A stretch of 41,140 nucleotides of DNA from Citromicrobium sp. (GTDB lineage Bacteria; Pseudomonadota; Alphaproteobacteria; Sphingomonadales; Sphingomonadaceae): NCBI GenBank assembly GCA_003248395.1, contig QFNA01000028.1:1-41140 (forward strand). The letters are read 5' to 3'. The position numbers and the translations under genes are program-made. Shown here piece after piece: positions 15,216 to 24,063 of this stretch. How positions within the stretch are numbered: position 1 is the first letter of the stretch; every line of letters starts with the position of its first letter. The notes under the pieces were generated by a model. That model did not search any database and was not told the DNA's origin. It saw nothing but the letters and a program-made list of their open reading frames with translations.

Positions 15216-15529
15216 GAAATCTCTCTCCCAAAGTCCTGATACCCCGCCACCGCTAGGCGAGGTCGCTGCCAAGGCAAAGCCCAATCGACCGGCAGAGCAA
15301 TTCGTCTGACCAGCACCACACCCCCTGCCGAACGGGTGCTCAAGACAGGCAAACTAAGGTCGAACCGCGTGGCCGCCATCGACCTCGGTCAATCCCTTTA
15401 AAGAAGCACTTTCTGTCCCGCGCTTCCTCCACAAAAACCATCGCTCTTGAAATGCGGCGAAAATGTGGCATGATTGTGGCGGGAATGGGGCGGACTCGAA
15501 TCTGCCTCCCCGCCTCAGGAGAGAGTGCC

Positions 15530-16380
15530 ATGAACAAAACTATTATATTAGCAGGACTTGCCTCGCTCGCTTTGATCGGCTGCGACCAAGCGTCGGACAG
15601 CGAACATTCGTCGAGCGAAGCTATACAAGGCAGCGACACGACGATCGAAACGGTCGACGAGAGCGCTGTAAACGCATCCACCGATGCGCCCGGGGACAAC
15701 GCAACCGGAGCGGGGCTCGACGCCATTCCCGCCGCCATGCCCAAACTCGCCTATGCTTATGGCATGTCCTTCGAACTCGCGTCGCAGGACATTGGTCGGC
15801 TCATGCGCCGACATGCCGATCGGTGCGGAGTGCCGAGCGCGACGACGTGCGTGGAACGCTCCAGCTCGCCGTCGCCGCCAACCACGCCCGCGCTGTCAGC
15901 TCGCTGCTAGAGGACGAGGCCAGCGACCTCGGGGCCGAACAGACGGCCACCACCATCGGCAGCGAAGAGGTGTCGAAAACCATCGTTGACACGGAGGCGC
16001 GCATCCGTTCGCGCGAGGAACTGCGCGACAGGCTGCTCGAAGTGCTGAAGACACGGCGCGGTTCGGTCGAGGAACTGGTCGAGGCCGAACGCCAGGTCGC
16101 GGCGGTGAACGAGGAAATCGACCAGGCGAAAAGCTGGCTGGCGGAAACGCAGGGCCGCGTCGCCTTCAGCCGCATGGATATCGATTACGCACCGCGCGCG
16201 GCTGTTGCCAGCGGCTTCACCGCGCCCATCGCCAGCGCCTTCGGCTCGCTCGGCACGGTTATGGGCTATGTCATCGCCGCGCTGATCCTGCTTGGCGCCG
16301 TCTTGGCGCCTGTCGCCGGCATCGCCTGGATCGTCCGCACGCTCGACCGGCGCAAGGCTGGCGTGGAGCAAGGCGCCTAG
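15530..16380 (+). pseudogene. DUF4349 lipoprotein gene, disrupted by a frameshift
   Basis: The first part (ATG 15530, AGGAGAG upstream) encodes a lipoprotein signal, MNKTIILAGLASLALIG then Cys18, and the start of a DUF4349 domain (PKLAYAYGMSFELASQDIGR, RRHADRC). In that frame translation stops at 15910 after 126 residues. The remainder of the domain continues in another frame from about 15830: ERDDVRGTLQLAV, KTIVDTEARIRSREELRDRL, EELVEAERQVAAVNEEIDQA, a hydrophobic membrane segment and the stop at 16380. The family normally has a further stretch of roughly 15-20 residues between these two parts, so an out-of-frame deletion fits better than a single-base error. Confidence 0.8.
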
Positions 16381-16534
16381 ATCGCAGCCCGCTCGTCAGG
16401 TCCGGCGGGAGTGCTGGCGGCATGACCCTCCAGCACCTCGCCGGGCGCGACCAGAGACACGACAAACCGCGTGGCTCCGCCCGCCCTCACCCTCGCTGGC
16501 CGGATCGGGCAAAGCTGAATCAGCGAGCGTGGGG

Positions 16535-16867
16535 TTACGAGCCTCGCATGTCGTGGCTTTCTGCAGGAAAGGACACGGCCAGTCCGTCTAGCTCCGCGGT
16601 CAGTTCGATCTGGCACGACAGTCGGCTGGTGCGTCGCACTCCCGCCGCGAGGTCCAGCATGTCTTCCTCTTCCTCGCTCGCCTCGGGCAGGCGGTCGAAC
16701 CAGACGGTATCGACGATGACATGGCAGGTCGAACAGGCCATCTGGCCCTCGCAGGTTCCCTCCAGCGGCATGCCAGCCGCCTGCGCGACGGTCAGCAGGC
16801 TGTCGCCCGCCTCGCCTTCTGCCGCGACATGATCGCCGCGCGCTGTGGTGAAGTGGACCCGCACCAT
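16535..16867 (-). CDS. 2Fe-2S ferredoxin (adrenodoxin type)
   Basis: 110 residues starting at the ATG at 16867, 5 bp after the preceding desulfurase gene. Cluster ligands are visible as CEGQMACSTC (C-x5-C-x2-C) with the fourth Cys in SRLSCQIEL. The surrounding sequence (MVRVHFTTARGDHVAAEGEA; RLPEASEEEEDMLD) matches Fdx/adrenodoxin-like ferredoxins that supply electrons in Fe-S cluster assembly. Its place behind two cysteine desulfurase genes supports that role. Overlapping longer frames on this strand are shadows. Confidence 0.93.
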   Translation of the reverse strand: MVRVHFTTARGDHVAAEGEAGDSLLTVAQAAGMPLEGTCEGQMACSTCHVIVDTVWFDRLPEASEEEEDMLDLAAGVRRTSRLSCQIELTAELDGLAVSFPAESHDMRGS

Positions 16868-16872
16868 GCCGC

Positions 16873-17949
16873 TCAGAGACCCTGCGCCTTGGCCGCTGCG
16901 TTGATTTTCTGGCCCGCCGCCTCGATCTCTTGCATCGTCGTATAGCGGCCGAAGCCCAGGCGGATCGAACTCTTCGCCTGCGCATCGCTCAGCCCGATGG
17001 CCTTGAGCACATGGCTTGGCCGGCCAGATCCGCTGGCGCAGGCCGATCCGGCGGAAAACATCACATCTCGGCAATCGCTCATCAGCCGTGCCACATCCAA
17101 ACCGTCTTTACGGATATTGAGGTTGCCATGCCAGCGGGCATCCGCGCTGCCGTTGAGCGTCCAGTCGGCGAAAATATCCCGGGCCTTGTTCCAGAGCGTT
17201 TCGACGTGTTCAGCATCACGATCGAGCGACTGGCTGGCAGACGCGGCGGCACTTCCCATACCTGCAATCAGGGCTGGAGAGAGGGTGCCCGAACGCATGC
17301 CATGTTCCTGTCCGCCGCCGGTCTGCACCTGCTCCAGCTCGACGCCGTCGCGCACCCACAGGGCACCGACGCCCTTGGGACCGTGAAATTTATGCGCCGA
17401 AATCGCGATCATGTCGGCCACCGTCACCGCAATCTTGCCATAGGCCTGAACTGCATCGCACAGGAACAGTGCATTGCTTTCCCTGGCCTTCCTGTGCCAC
17501 TCGACCGTTGGCTGGATCGTCCCGATCTCGTTGTTGACCTGCATCACGCACACCAGCCTGGTATCGTCTGGCAAGTACTGTTGCGGATCGCACTGTCCGT
17601 CATCCGCCACATCGAGAAGATGGCTTTTTCCCGCTGCCCGGGCCGTATCGCCGACGGCTGCATGTTCGATCGCGGAATAGGACACGCTCCCGCCATTTCC
17701 GAAGCCGCGCACCGCCAGATTGATCGCCTCTGTCGCCCCCGAGGTGAAGATCACCTTGCCCCCCGGCGGCAGCAGCGCAGCGACTTTTTCGCGCGCCAGT
17801 TCAACTGCCGCCTTTGCCTGACGACCTATGCGGTGGGGGCTGTGCGGATTGCCGAAACCGGTGCCGTCGGGCCCGTCGAGCCAGCGCAGCATCGCATCGC
17901 GCGCCTCGGGCGCGAGCGGCGTAGTGGCTTGATAATCAAGGTAAATCAT
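16873..17949 (-). CDS. Cysteine desulfurase (NifS/IscS-like), second copy
   Basis: 358 residues, class V aminotransferase fold. The N-terminus MIYLDYQATTPLAPEARDAM is typical. TSGATEAINLAVRG binds the cofactor region. The PLP lysine is in SAHKFHGPKGVGAL, and the active-site cysteine in SAGSACASGSGRPSHVL. It mobilises sulfur from cysteine for Fe-S clusters or tRNA thiolation. It starts 7 bp after the paralogue on the same strand and is followed 5 bp later by a ferredoxin, so the three are one operon. The closeness to IscS/NifS or SufS cannot be settled by eye. Confidence 0.93.
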   Translation of the reverse strand: MIYLDYQATTPLAPEARDAMLRWLDGPDGTGFGNPHSPHRIGRQAKAAVELAREKVAALLPPGGKVIFTSGATEAINLAVRGFGNGGSVSYSAIEHAAVGDTARAAGKSHLLDVADDGQCDPQQYLPDDTRLVCVMQVNNEIGTIQPTVEWHRKARESNALFLCDAVQAYGKIAVTVADMIAISAHKFHGPKGVGALWVRDGVELEQVQTGGGQEHGMRSGTLSPALIAGMGSAAASASQSLDRDAEHVETLWNKARDIFADWTLNGSADARWHGNLNIRKDGLDVARLMSDCRDVMFSAGSACASGSGRPSHVLKAIGLSDAQAKSSIRLGFGRYTTMQEIEAAGQKINAAAKAQGL

Positions 17950-17956
17950 GCGTTCT

Positions 17957-19036
17957 TCATCCCTTGCGGGCCAGCTCTAGCCAGACATCGCAGAAGCGTT
18001 CAATCTCCGCCCGCGTCGTGTTCCATCCCACCGAAATGCGGATGGTATTCGCCGCGACTTCCGGCGCGACCTGTAGCGATTCAAGGGCGCGACCGGCTTT
18101 CATCGTGCCACTGGAGCACGCCGAGCCCTGCGATACGGCTATTCCGCCGAGGTCGAAACGCATGACCTGCGTGGTCGCGCTCATGGCGGGCATGGCCAGC
18201 GCGCGGATGTAGGGCGTGGGATCGGACAGCCGGTCGGATAGCCAGGTTCCGCCAATCGCGCGGACGTCCTCCGCCAGCTGGTCCAGGCACGGCAGGACAC
18301 CGGCATCGAGATAGTCGTCCGGGCAAGCTTCGAGGGCGGCTGCCATGCCCAACACTCCCGGCAGGTTCTCCGTCCCCCGCCGGTATCCGCGCTCCTGTCC
18401 CCCCGATGGATTCAGCACGGCATAATCCTTCACCAGCAAGGCCCCGACCCCGATGGGGCCGCCGAACTTGTGCGCCGAGACAATCGCCATGTCGCATGGC
18501 AGCAGAGGCATCTTGCCGGCCGATTGCGCCGCATCGCTGAGCAGGATGCCACCTGCCTCGCGCACGCACGCGTGAATGGCATCGAGGGCCTGACGATTCC
18601 CGGTTTCGGAATTCACCTGCTGCACCGCGACCAGCGGACGCTCTCGCTCCAGCGCATCTCGCAGATTGTCCAGATCGAGCCGTCCATCGGACAGGACCGG
18701 CAATCGCTCCGCATCGGGTGCTGCCTGCAGGATCGCATCATGCTCGACCGTCGAGACCAGCCGGGCACCTGCCTTTGCGCGATTGAGCGCCAGTTCGGCA
18801 GCGCCGCTCGCCCCGGAGGTGAAAATCACCTCTCCCGACCAGTCCAGCGCTGCCTTCACCCGGTCGCGGGCGTCTTCCAAGAGACTCCGCGCCTTGCGTC
18901 CTTCGGCATGGGGCGAACTCGGATTGGCCCAGAGCGCAAAGCCCTCCTCCATGGCCGCGCGCGCTTCGGGCCGGAGCGGCGTCGTGGCGGCGTGGTCGAG
19001 ATAGATGCGTTCGCGAATGACAGATGCTCGAAACAA
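17957..19036 (-). CDS. Cysteine desulfurase (NifS-like), first copy
   Basis: 359 residues. It shares the layout of its neighbour: ERIYLDHAATTPLRPEARAAM at the N-terminus, TSGASGAAELALNRAKAG, the PLP lysine in SAHKFGGPIGVGALL, and the catalytic Cys in SQGSACSSGTMKAGRAL. No ATG precedes the conserved YLDHAATTP, so a TTG at 19036 is used; this start is uncertain and lacks a clear ribosome binding site. It is the first gene of the nifS-nifS-fdx operon and is divergent from the hydrolase gene. Confidence 0.9.
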   Translation of the reverse strand: MFRASVIRERIYLDHAATTPLRPEARAAMEEGFALWANPSSPHAEGRKARSLLEDARDRVKAALDWSGEVIFTSGASGAAELALNRAKAGARLVSTVEHDAILQAAPDAERLPVLSDGRLDLDNLRDALERERPLVAVQQVNSETGNRQALDAIHACVREAGGILLSDAAQSAGKMPLLPCDMAIVSAHKFGGPIGVGALLVKDYAVLNPSGGQERGYRRGTENLPGVLGMAAALEACPDDYLDAGVLPCLDQLAEDVRAIGGTWLSDRLSDPTPYIRALAMPAMSATTQVMRFDLGGIAVSQGSACSSGTMKAGRALESLQVAPEVAANTIRISVGWNTTRAEIERFCDVWLELARKG

Positions 19037-19130
19037 TTGCGATTTTGGCGGGAAACCCTATATAGCCCGCCACTTCGCGCGCGCCACCCGTGGATGCGCG
19101 TCACAGCTCACTCTGACAGGTATTCCGTCC

Positions 19131-19787
19131 ATGCCAACCGTCATTTTTCCCGGCCCAGAAGGCCGCCTCGAAGGCCGTTTTTCACCCGCCCCGCGCCCGC
19201 GCGCGCCCGTGGCGATGATCCTGCATCCGCATCCGCAGGGCGGCGGGACCATGAACGAACAGATGACGCAGCGGCTGTACAAGACCTTCGTCAATCGCGG
19301 CTTTGCCACGCTGCGCTTCAATTTTCGCGGTGTGGGCCGCAGCCAGGGCAGTTTCGACAACGGCGTCGGCGAGCTGTCGGACGCGGCCAGCGCACTCGAC
19401 TGGGTCCAGCAGATCCATCCCGAAGCGCAGGTGACCTGGGTTGCCGGCGTGAGCTTCGGCGCGCTGATCGGCATGCAATTGCTGATGCGCCGCCCCGAAA
19501 TTCGCGGATGGATTTCGATCGGCGCGCCGGCGAGCATGTACGACTTCAGCTTCCTGGCCCCCTGCCCCGCGAGCGGCATCTTCATCCATGGTGCGCAGGA
19601 CACTGTCGTGCAGCCGCAGGCGGTGACCAAGCTGGTCGAGAAGCTGCGCACGCAGAAGCACATCACGGTGCATCACGAAGAGATCCCGCGGGCCAATCAC
19701 TTCTTCGAGAACGAGCAGGAAGAGCTGATGAAGTCGGTCGACAATTATCTCGATTTCCGGCTCGATCCCTCCTGCCCGATTACCTGA
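19131..19787 (+). CDS. Alpha/beta hydrolase (dienelactone-hydrolase-like)
   Basis: 218 residues from the ATG at 19131. Features: LHPHPQGGGTMNEQMTQRLY (the HPHPxxGG segment forming the oxyanion region), RFNFRGVGRSQGSFDNG, the nucleophile serine in AGVSFGALIG, and the late His in RANHFFE. The Asp is probably in HGAQDTVV. The substrate is unknown, and the protein appears cytosolic. Homologues are often beside cysteine desulfurase genes in related bacteria, as I recall. The longer frame from 19005 runs over the divergent operon's start. Confidence 0.88.
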   Translation: MPTVIFPGPEGRLEGRFSPAPRPRAPVAMILHPHPQGGGTMNEQMTQRLYKTFVNRGFATLRFNFRGVGRSQGSFDNGVGELSDAASALDWVQQIHPEAQVTWVAGVSFGALIGMQLLMRRPEIRGWISIGAPASMYDFSFLAPCPASGIFIHGAQDTVVQPQAVTKLVEKLRTQKHITVHHEEIPRANHFFENEQEELMKSVDNYLDFRLDPSCPIT

Positions 19788-19898
19788 CGACGCCCTAGAA
19801 CATTCGGTTCTTCCTATCAGCGGGCGGCCAGCGTTCGCCCGTCATTGCCCTGTGCACCTCGTCGGTCAGCGCAGCCTTTCCGACTTCGCCCTTGCCAA

Positions 19899-19928
19899 TT
19901 GAACGTTATGTTGTAACATTGCCATTAG
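19899..19928 (+). promoter_or_regulatory. Promoter with Zur-like palindromic operator upstream of tonB
   Basis: TTGAAC (19899-19904) and CATTAG (19923-19928) form a possible -35/-10 pair 18 bp apart. The spacer holds the inverted repeat GTTATGTTGTAAC (19905-19917; GTTA and TAAC arms), which resembles the alphaproteobacterial zinc repressor Zur box. It is positioned to repress the TonB-type gene 28 bp downstream. Confidence 0.45.
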
Positions 19929-19955
19929 TGGAGTCGCAAAAGGAGAGGACCCATC

Positions 19956-20648
19956 ATGGCTTATGTCGATCAAAAGAGCGGGCCATCTGCCACAGGATTG
20001 GCGGGAGCGTTCATCGTCCAGGCTGCAATTGGCGCAGCCATCGTCACCGGATTGAGCGTGACCCAGATCATCGAGACAGAAGACAAGAATCCCGACGCCG
20101 TCGAATTTCCGATCGAGCCGCCGCCACCGCCCGAGCCGACACCTGTCGAGCCGGAGCCAAAGACCAGCGAAGCGGTGCCCGAGGTTTCACCGCCGATCAC
20201 TGCGCCCGAGACGAAAATCGATTTCGATATCCCCAGGCCGGACGTGCGCGCATCGGACATCATCCTGCCGCCAATGCCGCCCATCCCGAACCCGAAGCCG
20301 ACGGGCATCCCGTCACAGGAGCCCCTGCCGAAGGTCACCCCGACCGGGTTCGATCCGGTCTCTGCGAAGCCGCGCAACGATCCCGGCGCATGGCTGAGCG
20401 ACCGTGACTATCGATCGTCTTGGGCTCGCCGCGACCTGACCGGGGTGGCGAAATTTCGCCTCGACATTTCCGCACAGGGCAAGGTGAGCGGCTGCCGCAT
20501 CATCGGATCGACCGGCCACGCCGAGCTGGACGAAGCGACCTGTGCGCTCGTCGAAAAGCGTGCCCGATTCGAACCCGCTCGCGGAACGTCGGGCGAACCG
20601 GTCGCCGGGAACTACACCGGTTCGGTCATGTGGCAATTGCCCGACTGA
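19956..20648 (+). CDS. TonB-family energy transducer
   Basis: 230 residues. The order is a short cytosolic N-terminus, one membrane helix (GLAGAFIVQAAIGAAIVTGL, about 14-33), a Pro/Glu-rich periplasmic spacer (EPPPPPEPTPVEPEPK) and a C-terminal TonB domain (VAKFRLDISAQGKVSGCRII, then ARFEPARG). TonB links ExbBD in the inner membrane to outer-membrane receptors. AAAGGAGAGG precedes the ATG at 19956. No exbB/exbD is adjacent. The promoter spacer contains a Zur-like palindrome, hinting at metal-linked control. Confidence 0.9.
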   Translation: MAYVDQKSGPSATGLAGAFIVQAAIGAAIVTGLSVTQIIETEDKNPDAVEFPIEPPPPPEPTPVEPEPKTSEAVPEVSPPITAPETKIDFDIPRPDVRASDIILPPMPPIPNPKPTGIPSQEPLPKVTPTGFDPVSAKPRNDPGAWLSDRDYRSSWARRDLTGVAKFRLDISAQGKVSGCRIIGSTGHAELDEATCALVEKRARFEPARGTSGEPVAGNYTGSVMWQLPD

Positions 20649-20684
20649 TCGCCGCGACCGGGCAAGCTGGCAGGCAGTCTGTGA

Positions 20685-20894
20685 TCAGCGAGCGCCCCGT
20701 TCGACCTTTGCGAGCGGGGCCTCGCCGCTGCTGTCCGGCACCGTCCAGATGGCGACGTTTATCAAGGCGATAGCAGCCACGAGCACCATCATCAGCGCCT
20801 GTTTCGTGTTTCGCGTGCGGCGCCACATCGCCCATGCGCCGACAATCAAGGCAATGGCGGCCAATACGGCGAGCGAGAGAACCAGATCGAGCAT
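20685..20894 (-). CDS. Small membrane protein, two transmembrane helices
   Basis: 69 residues with a hydrophobic segment at about 3-23 (LVLSLAVLAAIALIVGAWAM), a basic loop WRRTRNTKQ, and a second hydrophobic segment at 34-51. No recognised family. It lies between the tonB gene and the DUF3597 gene on the opposite strand. It is convergent with tonB, whose stop is 36 bp away. Confidence 0.68.
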   Translation of the reverse strand: MLDLVLSLAVLAAIALIVGAWAMWRRTRNTKQALMMVLVAAIALINVAIWTVPDSSGEAPLAKVERGAR

Positions 20895-20936
20895 GCCGCC
20901 CCTTTAACGCGGATCGCCGCGAACGGAAATGCTGGC

Positions 20937-20961
20937 GGAACGCGCCCGGTTTTGGCACGTT
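20937..20961 (+). promoter_or_regulatory. EcfG-type general stress promoter
   Basis: GGAAC (20937-20941), exactly 16 bp, then CGTT (20958-20961), an exact consensus match. It sits 54 bp upstream of the DUF3597 gene start. Confidence 0.8.
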
Positions 20962-21014
20962 GAAAGCTCGAACGGACGGCACGGCGCCGGACGATGATTT
21001 CGGGAGTTTTGACG

Positions 21015-21392
21015 ATGAGCATTTTCGGCAAGATCAAGGACGCGATTTTCGGCAAGGAAGCCAAGGCGCAGGAAGCACCCAAGCCGCAGCCCACCGGCAA
21101 CGCCTGGGCCGATGCGCCGGTAACGCAGCCCAAGGCCACCACCGAAGTCGATGTGGCGAGCCAGCTCGACGCCATGCAGGGCGCCGACAATCTCAACTGG
21201 CGCACCTCGATCGTCGATCTGATGAAGCTCATCGGCGTGGATTCGAGCTATGAGAACCGCAAGGAGCTGGCGCAGGAACTCGGCAACACCGATTACAGCG
21301 GCAGCGCCGAGGACAATCTGTGGCTGCACAAGCGCACCATGAAAGAGCTGTCGGCAAACGGCGGCAAGGTTCCGGCCGAATTCCTCGATTGA
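21015..21392 (+). CDS. DUF3597 family protein, probable stress gene
   Basis: 125 residues. It begins MSIFGKIKDAIFGKEAKAQE, has a Pro/Ala/Gln linker, then the conserved domain VASQLDAMQGADNLNWRTSI and VDLMKLIGVDSSYENRKELA, ending near PAEFLD. The domain is named DUF3597 and is LysM-adjacent in some proteins; its function is unknown. GGGAG at 21001-21005 lies upstream of the ATG at 21015. The exact EcfG-type promoter upstream places it in the general stress response by inference. Confidence 0.88.
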   Translation: MSIFGKIKDAIFGKEAKAQEAPKPQPTGNAWADAPVTQPKATTEVDVASQLDAMQGADNLNWRTSIVDLMKLIGVDSSYENRKELAQELGNTDYSGSAEDNLWLHKRTMKELSANGGKVPAEFLD

Positions 21393-21429
21393 TTTGACAC
21401 GCATGCGCGCTGGTTTCACACCGGCGCGC

Positions 21430-23176
21430 ATGACCTTCCCCACATACGAAGCCACCCGCCGCCAGATCCTCGCCGGACTTGGCGCCACGACCGCCCTTTC
21501 GTTTGGCGGATGCGCCACCGTGCCACGTGCCGCGACCGGCAATTCGGCAGACGCGCTGCTCGAAAGCATCGCCTACAATCTGCTCGAGCATGAGCCCGAA
21601 CGGGCCACGAGCCTGGGTGTCGACACCGGCCAGAATGCGCGTCTGCGCGGCAGGCTCGAGGATCAATCACCCGCAGGCCAGCAGGCTTACGCCGAGACGC
21701 TGAGGAGCGATCTGGCCAGAATTCGCGCCTTCCCGCGCGCCGGCCTCGGCACCGAAAGCCTGACCAGCATCGAAGTGGTCGAAAGCGCCTATGAACTGGC
21801 GCTCGACGGCTTCGCCCTGCCATATGGTGATACGCCGGTCGGCAACTGGCGGACTGCGCCCTATGTCGTGATCCAGAATGTCGGCGAATATATCGGCCTT
21901 CCACGCTTCATGCAGTCGACCCATCTGGTCACGGGCGCCGACGATGCGGACGCCTATATCGAACGTTTGCAACAGGCACAGGCTTCGTTCGACGGAGAAC
22001 TGGCGCGGATACGGGATGCGCGGGCCATGGGCGTGGTGCCGCCGGATTTCCTGCTCGACAAGACGATCGTCCAGATGGAGCAAACCATCGCAAGCGCGGG
22101 CAAGGGCGAACTGTTCGCCGCCGACCTGCGCACCAAGCTGGCCGAAGCGGGATTATCGGATGCGCATGCCGACAAGGCCCTTGCGCTGGAAACCGGCCCG
22201 ATTGCCGAGGCGCTTAATCGCCAGCTTGCCGAATTGCGGGCGGAGCGCGCGGTGGCCAAGAGCGATCCCGGGATTTCCGCGCGCCCGCATGGCGAGGAAT
22301 TCTACGCCTGGGCGCTACGCAACAGCACCACCACCATGCTGTCGGCCGACGAGATCCACCGACAGGGCCTGGAAGAGCTCGAGGCGCTGCACGCCCGCCG
22401 AGGGCGATGCAGGTCGCGCCGAGATCATGGCATTCATCGCGGATCGCGTCGCATGGATCAGGGGACAGATGCCGCGCGCCTTCGGCACGCTGGTCGACCC
22501 CAATCTCGAGGTGGTGCGCATTCCGCCGGCCGAGGAAGCGGGCGCACCGGGAGCCTATGGCGGCGCGGGCAGCAAGGACGGCACGATTCCGGGCCGGTTC
22601 TGGATCAATTTGCGCAGCACCGATCTGCACCGGAAATACGATCTCGCCGATCTCACCTACCACGAGACCATCCCCGGCCATGTCTGGGAGGGCGAATATT
22701 CGAACCGCCTGCCGCTGATCCGGTCTGTCCTGGCGTTCAATCCGTTCAGTGAAGGCTGGGCGCTCTATGGCGAGCAACTGGCCGACGAATTGGGCGCCTA
22801 CGACGGGTTCGAGGTCGGGACGCTGGGCTATCTCCAGTCGCTGGCCTTCCGTGCATGTCGCATGGTGGTGGATACGGGTCTGCACGCCAAGGGCTGGAGC
22901 CGCGAGCAGGCCAACCGCTTCTTCGTCGAACGCAATGGTTCGAAACCGGACGAGGTCCAGAGCGAGGTCGATCGTTATTGCAGCTGGCCCGGCCAGGCGA
23001 CCGGTTACAAGCTCGGCCACAGCCGCATCGTGGCGCAACGCGAACGGGCGGAGCGCGAGCTGGGCAGTGCCTACGACATGAAGGCGTTCAACGACGCCGT
23101 GGTGCTGGGCGGCAATGTGCCGATGGACGTGCTGGAGGCGAATGTCGGGCGGTATATCGACCGGGCGCGGGGGTGA
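21430..23176 (+). pseudogene. DUF885 peptidase-like gene, disrupted by a frameshift
   Basis: The 5' part (ATG 21430) encodes a twin-arginine signal with a lipobox (RRQILAGLGATTALSFGG then Cys) and the N-terminal DUF885 region up to EIHRQGLEELEALHAR near 22395. The 3' part, with the metallopeptidase motif TYHETIPGHVWEGEYSN, EGWALYGEQLADELGAY and WPGQATGYKLG, is in a different frame starting about 22400 (EGDAGRAEIMAFIADR). The intact paralogue at 13350-15215 has roughly 25 more residues between the equivalent points. An out-of-frame deletion is therefore likelier than a single-base error. If translated as is, the catalytic half is lost. Confidence 0.85.
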
Positions 23177-23186
23177 GTTTGCCGCG

Positions 23187-24008
23187 CTAATCGACCACTT
23201 GATCGGTCTCGGCCAGTGCGATCTCGAATAGATTCGGCCAGAGCTTGCCGGTTACGAACAGTCGGCGTTGATCGGCGTCCCAGGCGATCCCGTTGAGGAC
23301 CGCTTCGGGGTCATCGACTGCGACGCCGGCGACGATTTCGCGCAGGTCGATGACGGTGCGCACGACGCCGTCGGCCGGATCGATCACGACGATGAAAGGC
23401 GCATGCCAGACATTGGCGAACACCAGGCCGTCGACCGCTTCCAGCTCGTTCAGCCGGGGCAGCGGCCTGCCGTTCAGCGTCACGGCAATCTCGCGCTTGA
23501 CCGAAAAGTCGGCCGGATCGAGAATGCGCAGAGTGTCGCTGCCGTCGGAGAGAACGAGGCCTTCCGGCAGCGCAGTCAGGCCCCAGCCCTCGAACGGGAA
23601 CTCGCTGTCACTGGAGACGGACTCGAGCGTCTGCGCATTCCAGCGGTGCACCACGCCATCGCGCCATGTCAGGCTGATCAGTTCGTCATCCCACAGCGCC
23701 AACCCTTCGCCGAACTGGTCGGCGGGGATGGCCTGCTGGCGGATGATCGTGCCGGTCTCGAGTTCGATCTCGCGTATGCCAGAGCGCCCCTCGCGCCCCG
23801 TGCTTTCGAACAGGGACCCATCGTGCCACAGCAGCCCCTGGGTGAAAGCCGTGGCATCATGCGGATATCGCGCGACGATTTTTGCCGCCTGGACTTTCGG
23901 CGCGGCGGCGTGCGCTTCCTGCGCGGCAGGGGCGTGCGTCTGCGCCGGTAACGGCGCCGAAAGCAGGCCGACGAGGCAGGTGGCGAGAAAGGCGAGGCGA
24001 CGGTTCAT
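23187..24008 (-). CDS. Glutaminyl-peptide cyclotransferase (plant/bacterial beta-propeller type)
   Basis: 273 residues from the ATG at 24008 (AAGGCAAGA upstream; seven codons shorter than the longest frame). A Sec signal peptide (RRLAFLATCLVGLLSAPLPA) targets it to the periplasm. The family is the five-bladed propeller glutaminyl cyclotransferase: HDATAFTQGLLWHDGSLFES, FPFEGWGLTALPEGLVLSDG, LNELEAVDGLVFANVW and VLNGIAWDADQRRLFVTGK. It converts N-terminal glutamine to pyroglutamate. The gene is convergent with the broken DUF885 gene (10 bp apart), with no terminator visible. Confidence 0.92.
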   Translation of the reverse strand: MNRRLAFLATCLVGLLSAPLPAQTHAPAAQEAHAAAPKVQAAKIVARYPHDATAFTQGLLWHDGSLFESTGREGRSGIREIELETGTIIRQQAIPADQFGEGLALWDDELISLTWRDGVVHRWNAQTLESVSSDSEFPFEGWGLTALPEGLVLSDGSDTLRILDPADFSVKREIAVTLNGRPLPRLNELEAVDGLVFANVWHAPFIVVIDPADGVVRTVIDLREIVAGVAVDDPEAVLNGIAWDADQRRLFVTGKLWPNLFEIALAETDQVVD

Positions 24009-24063
24009 TCTTGCCTTCGCCTCTGCCATTCTTTCGCAACAGTGCTAGCGCGGATGCGCCGGC

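Noticed and set aside
15463..15830. Programmed frameshift to explain the DUF4349 and DUF885 genes
   Set aside because: No slippery heptamer or typical stimulator is evident, and residues are missing at both junctions, which a frameshift signal would not explain.
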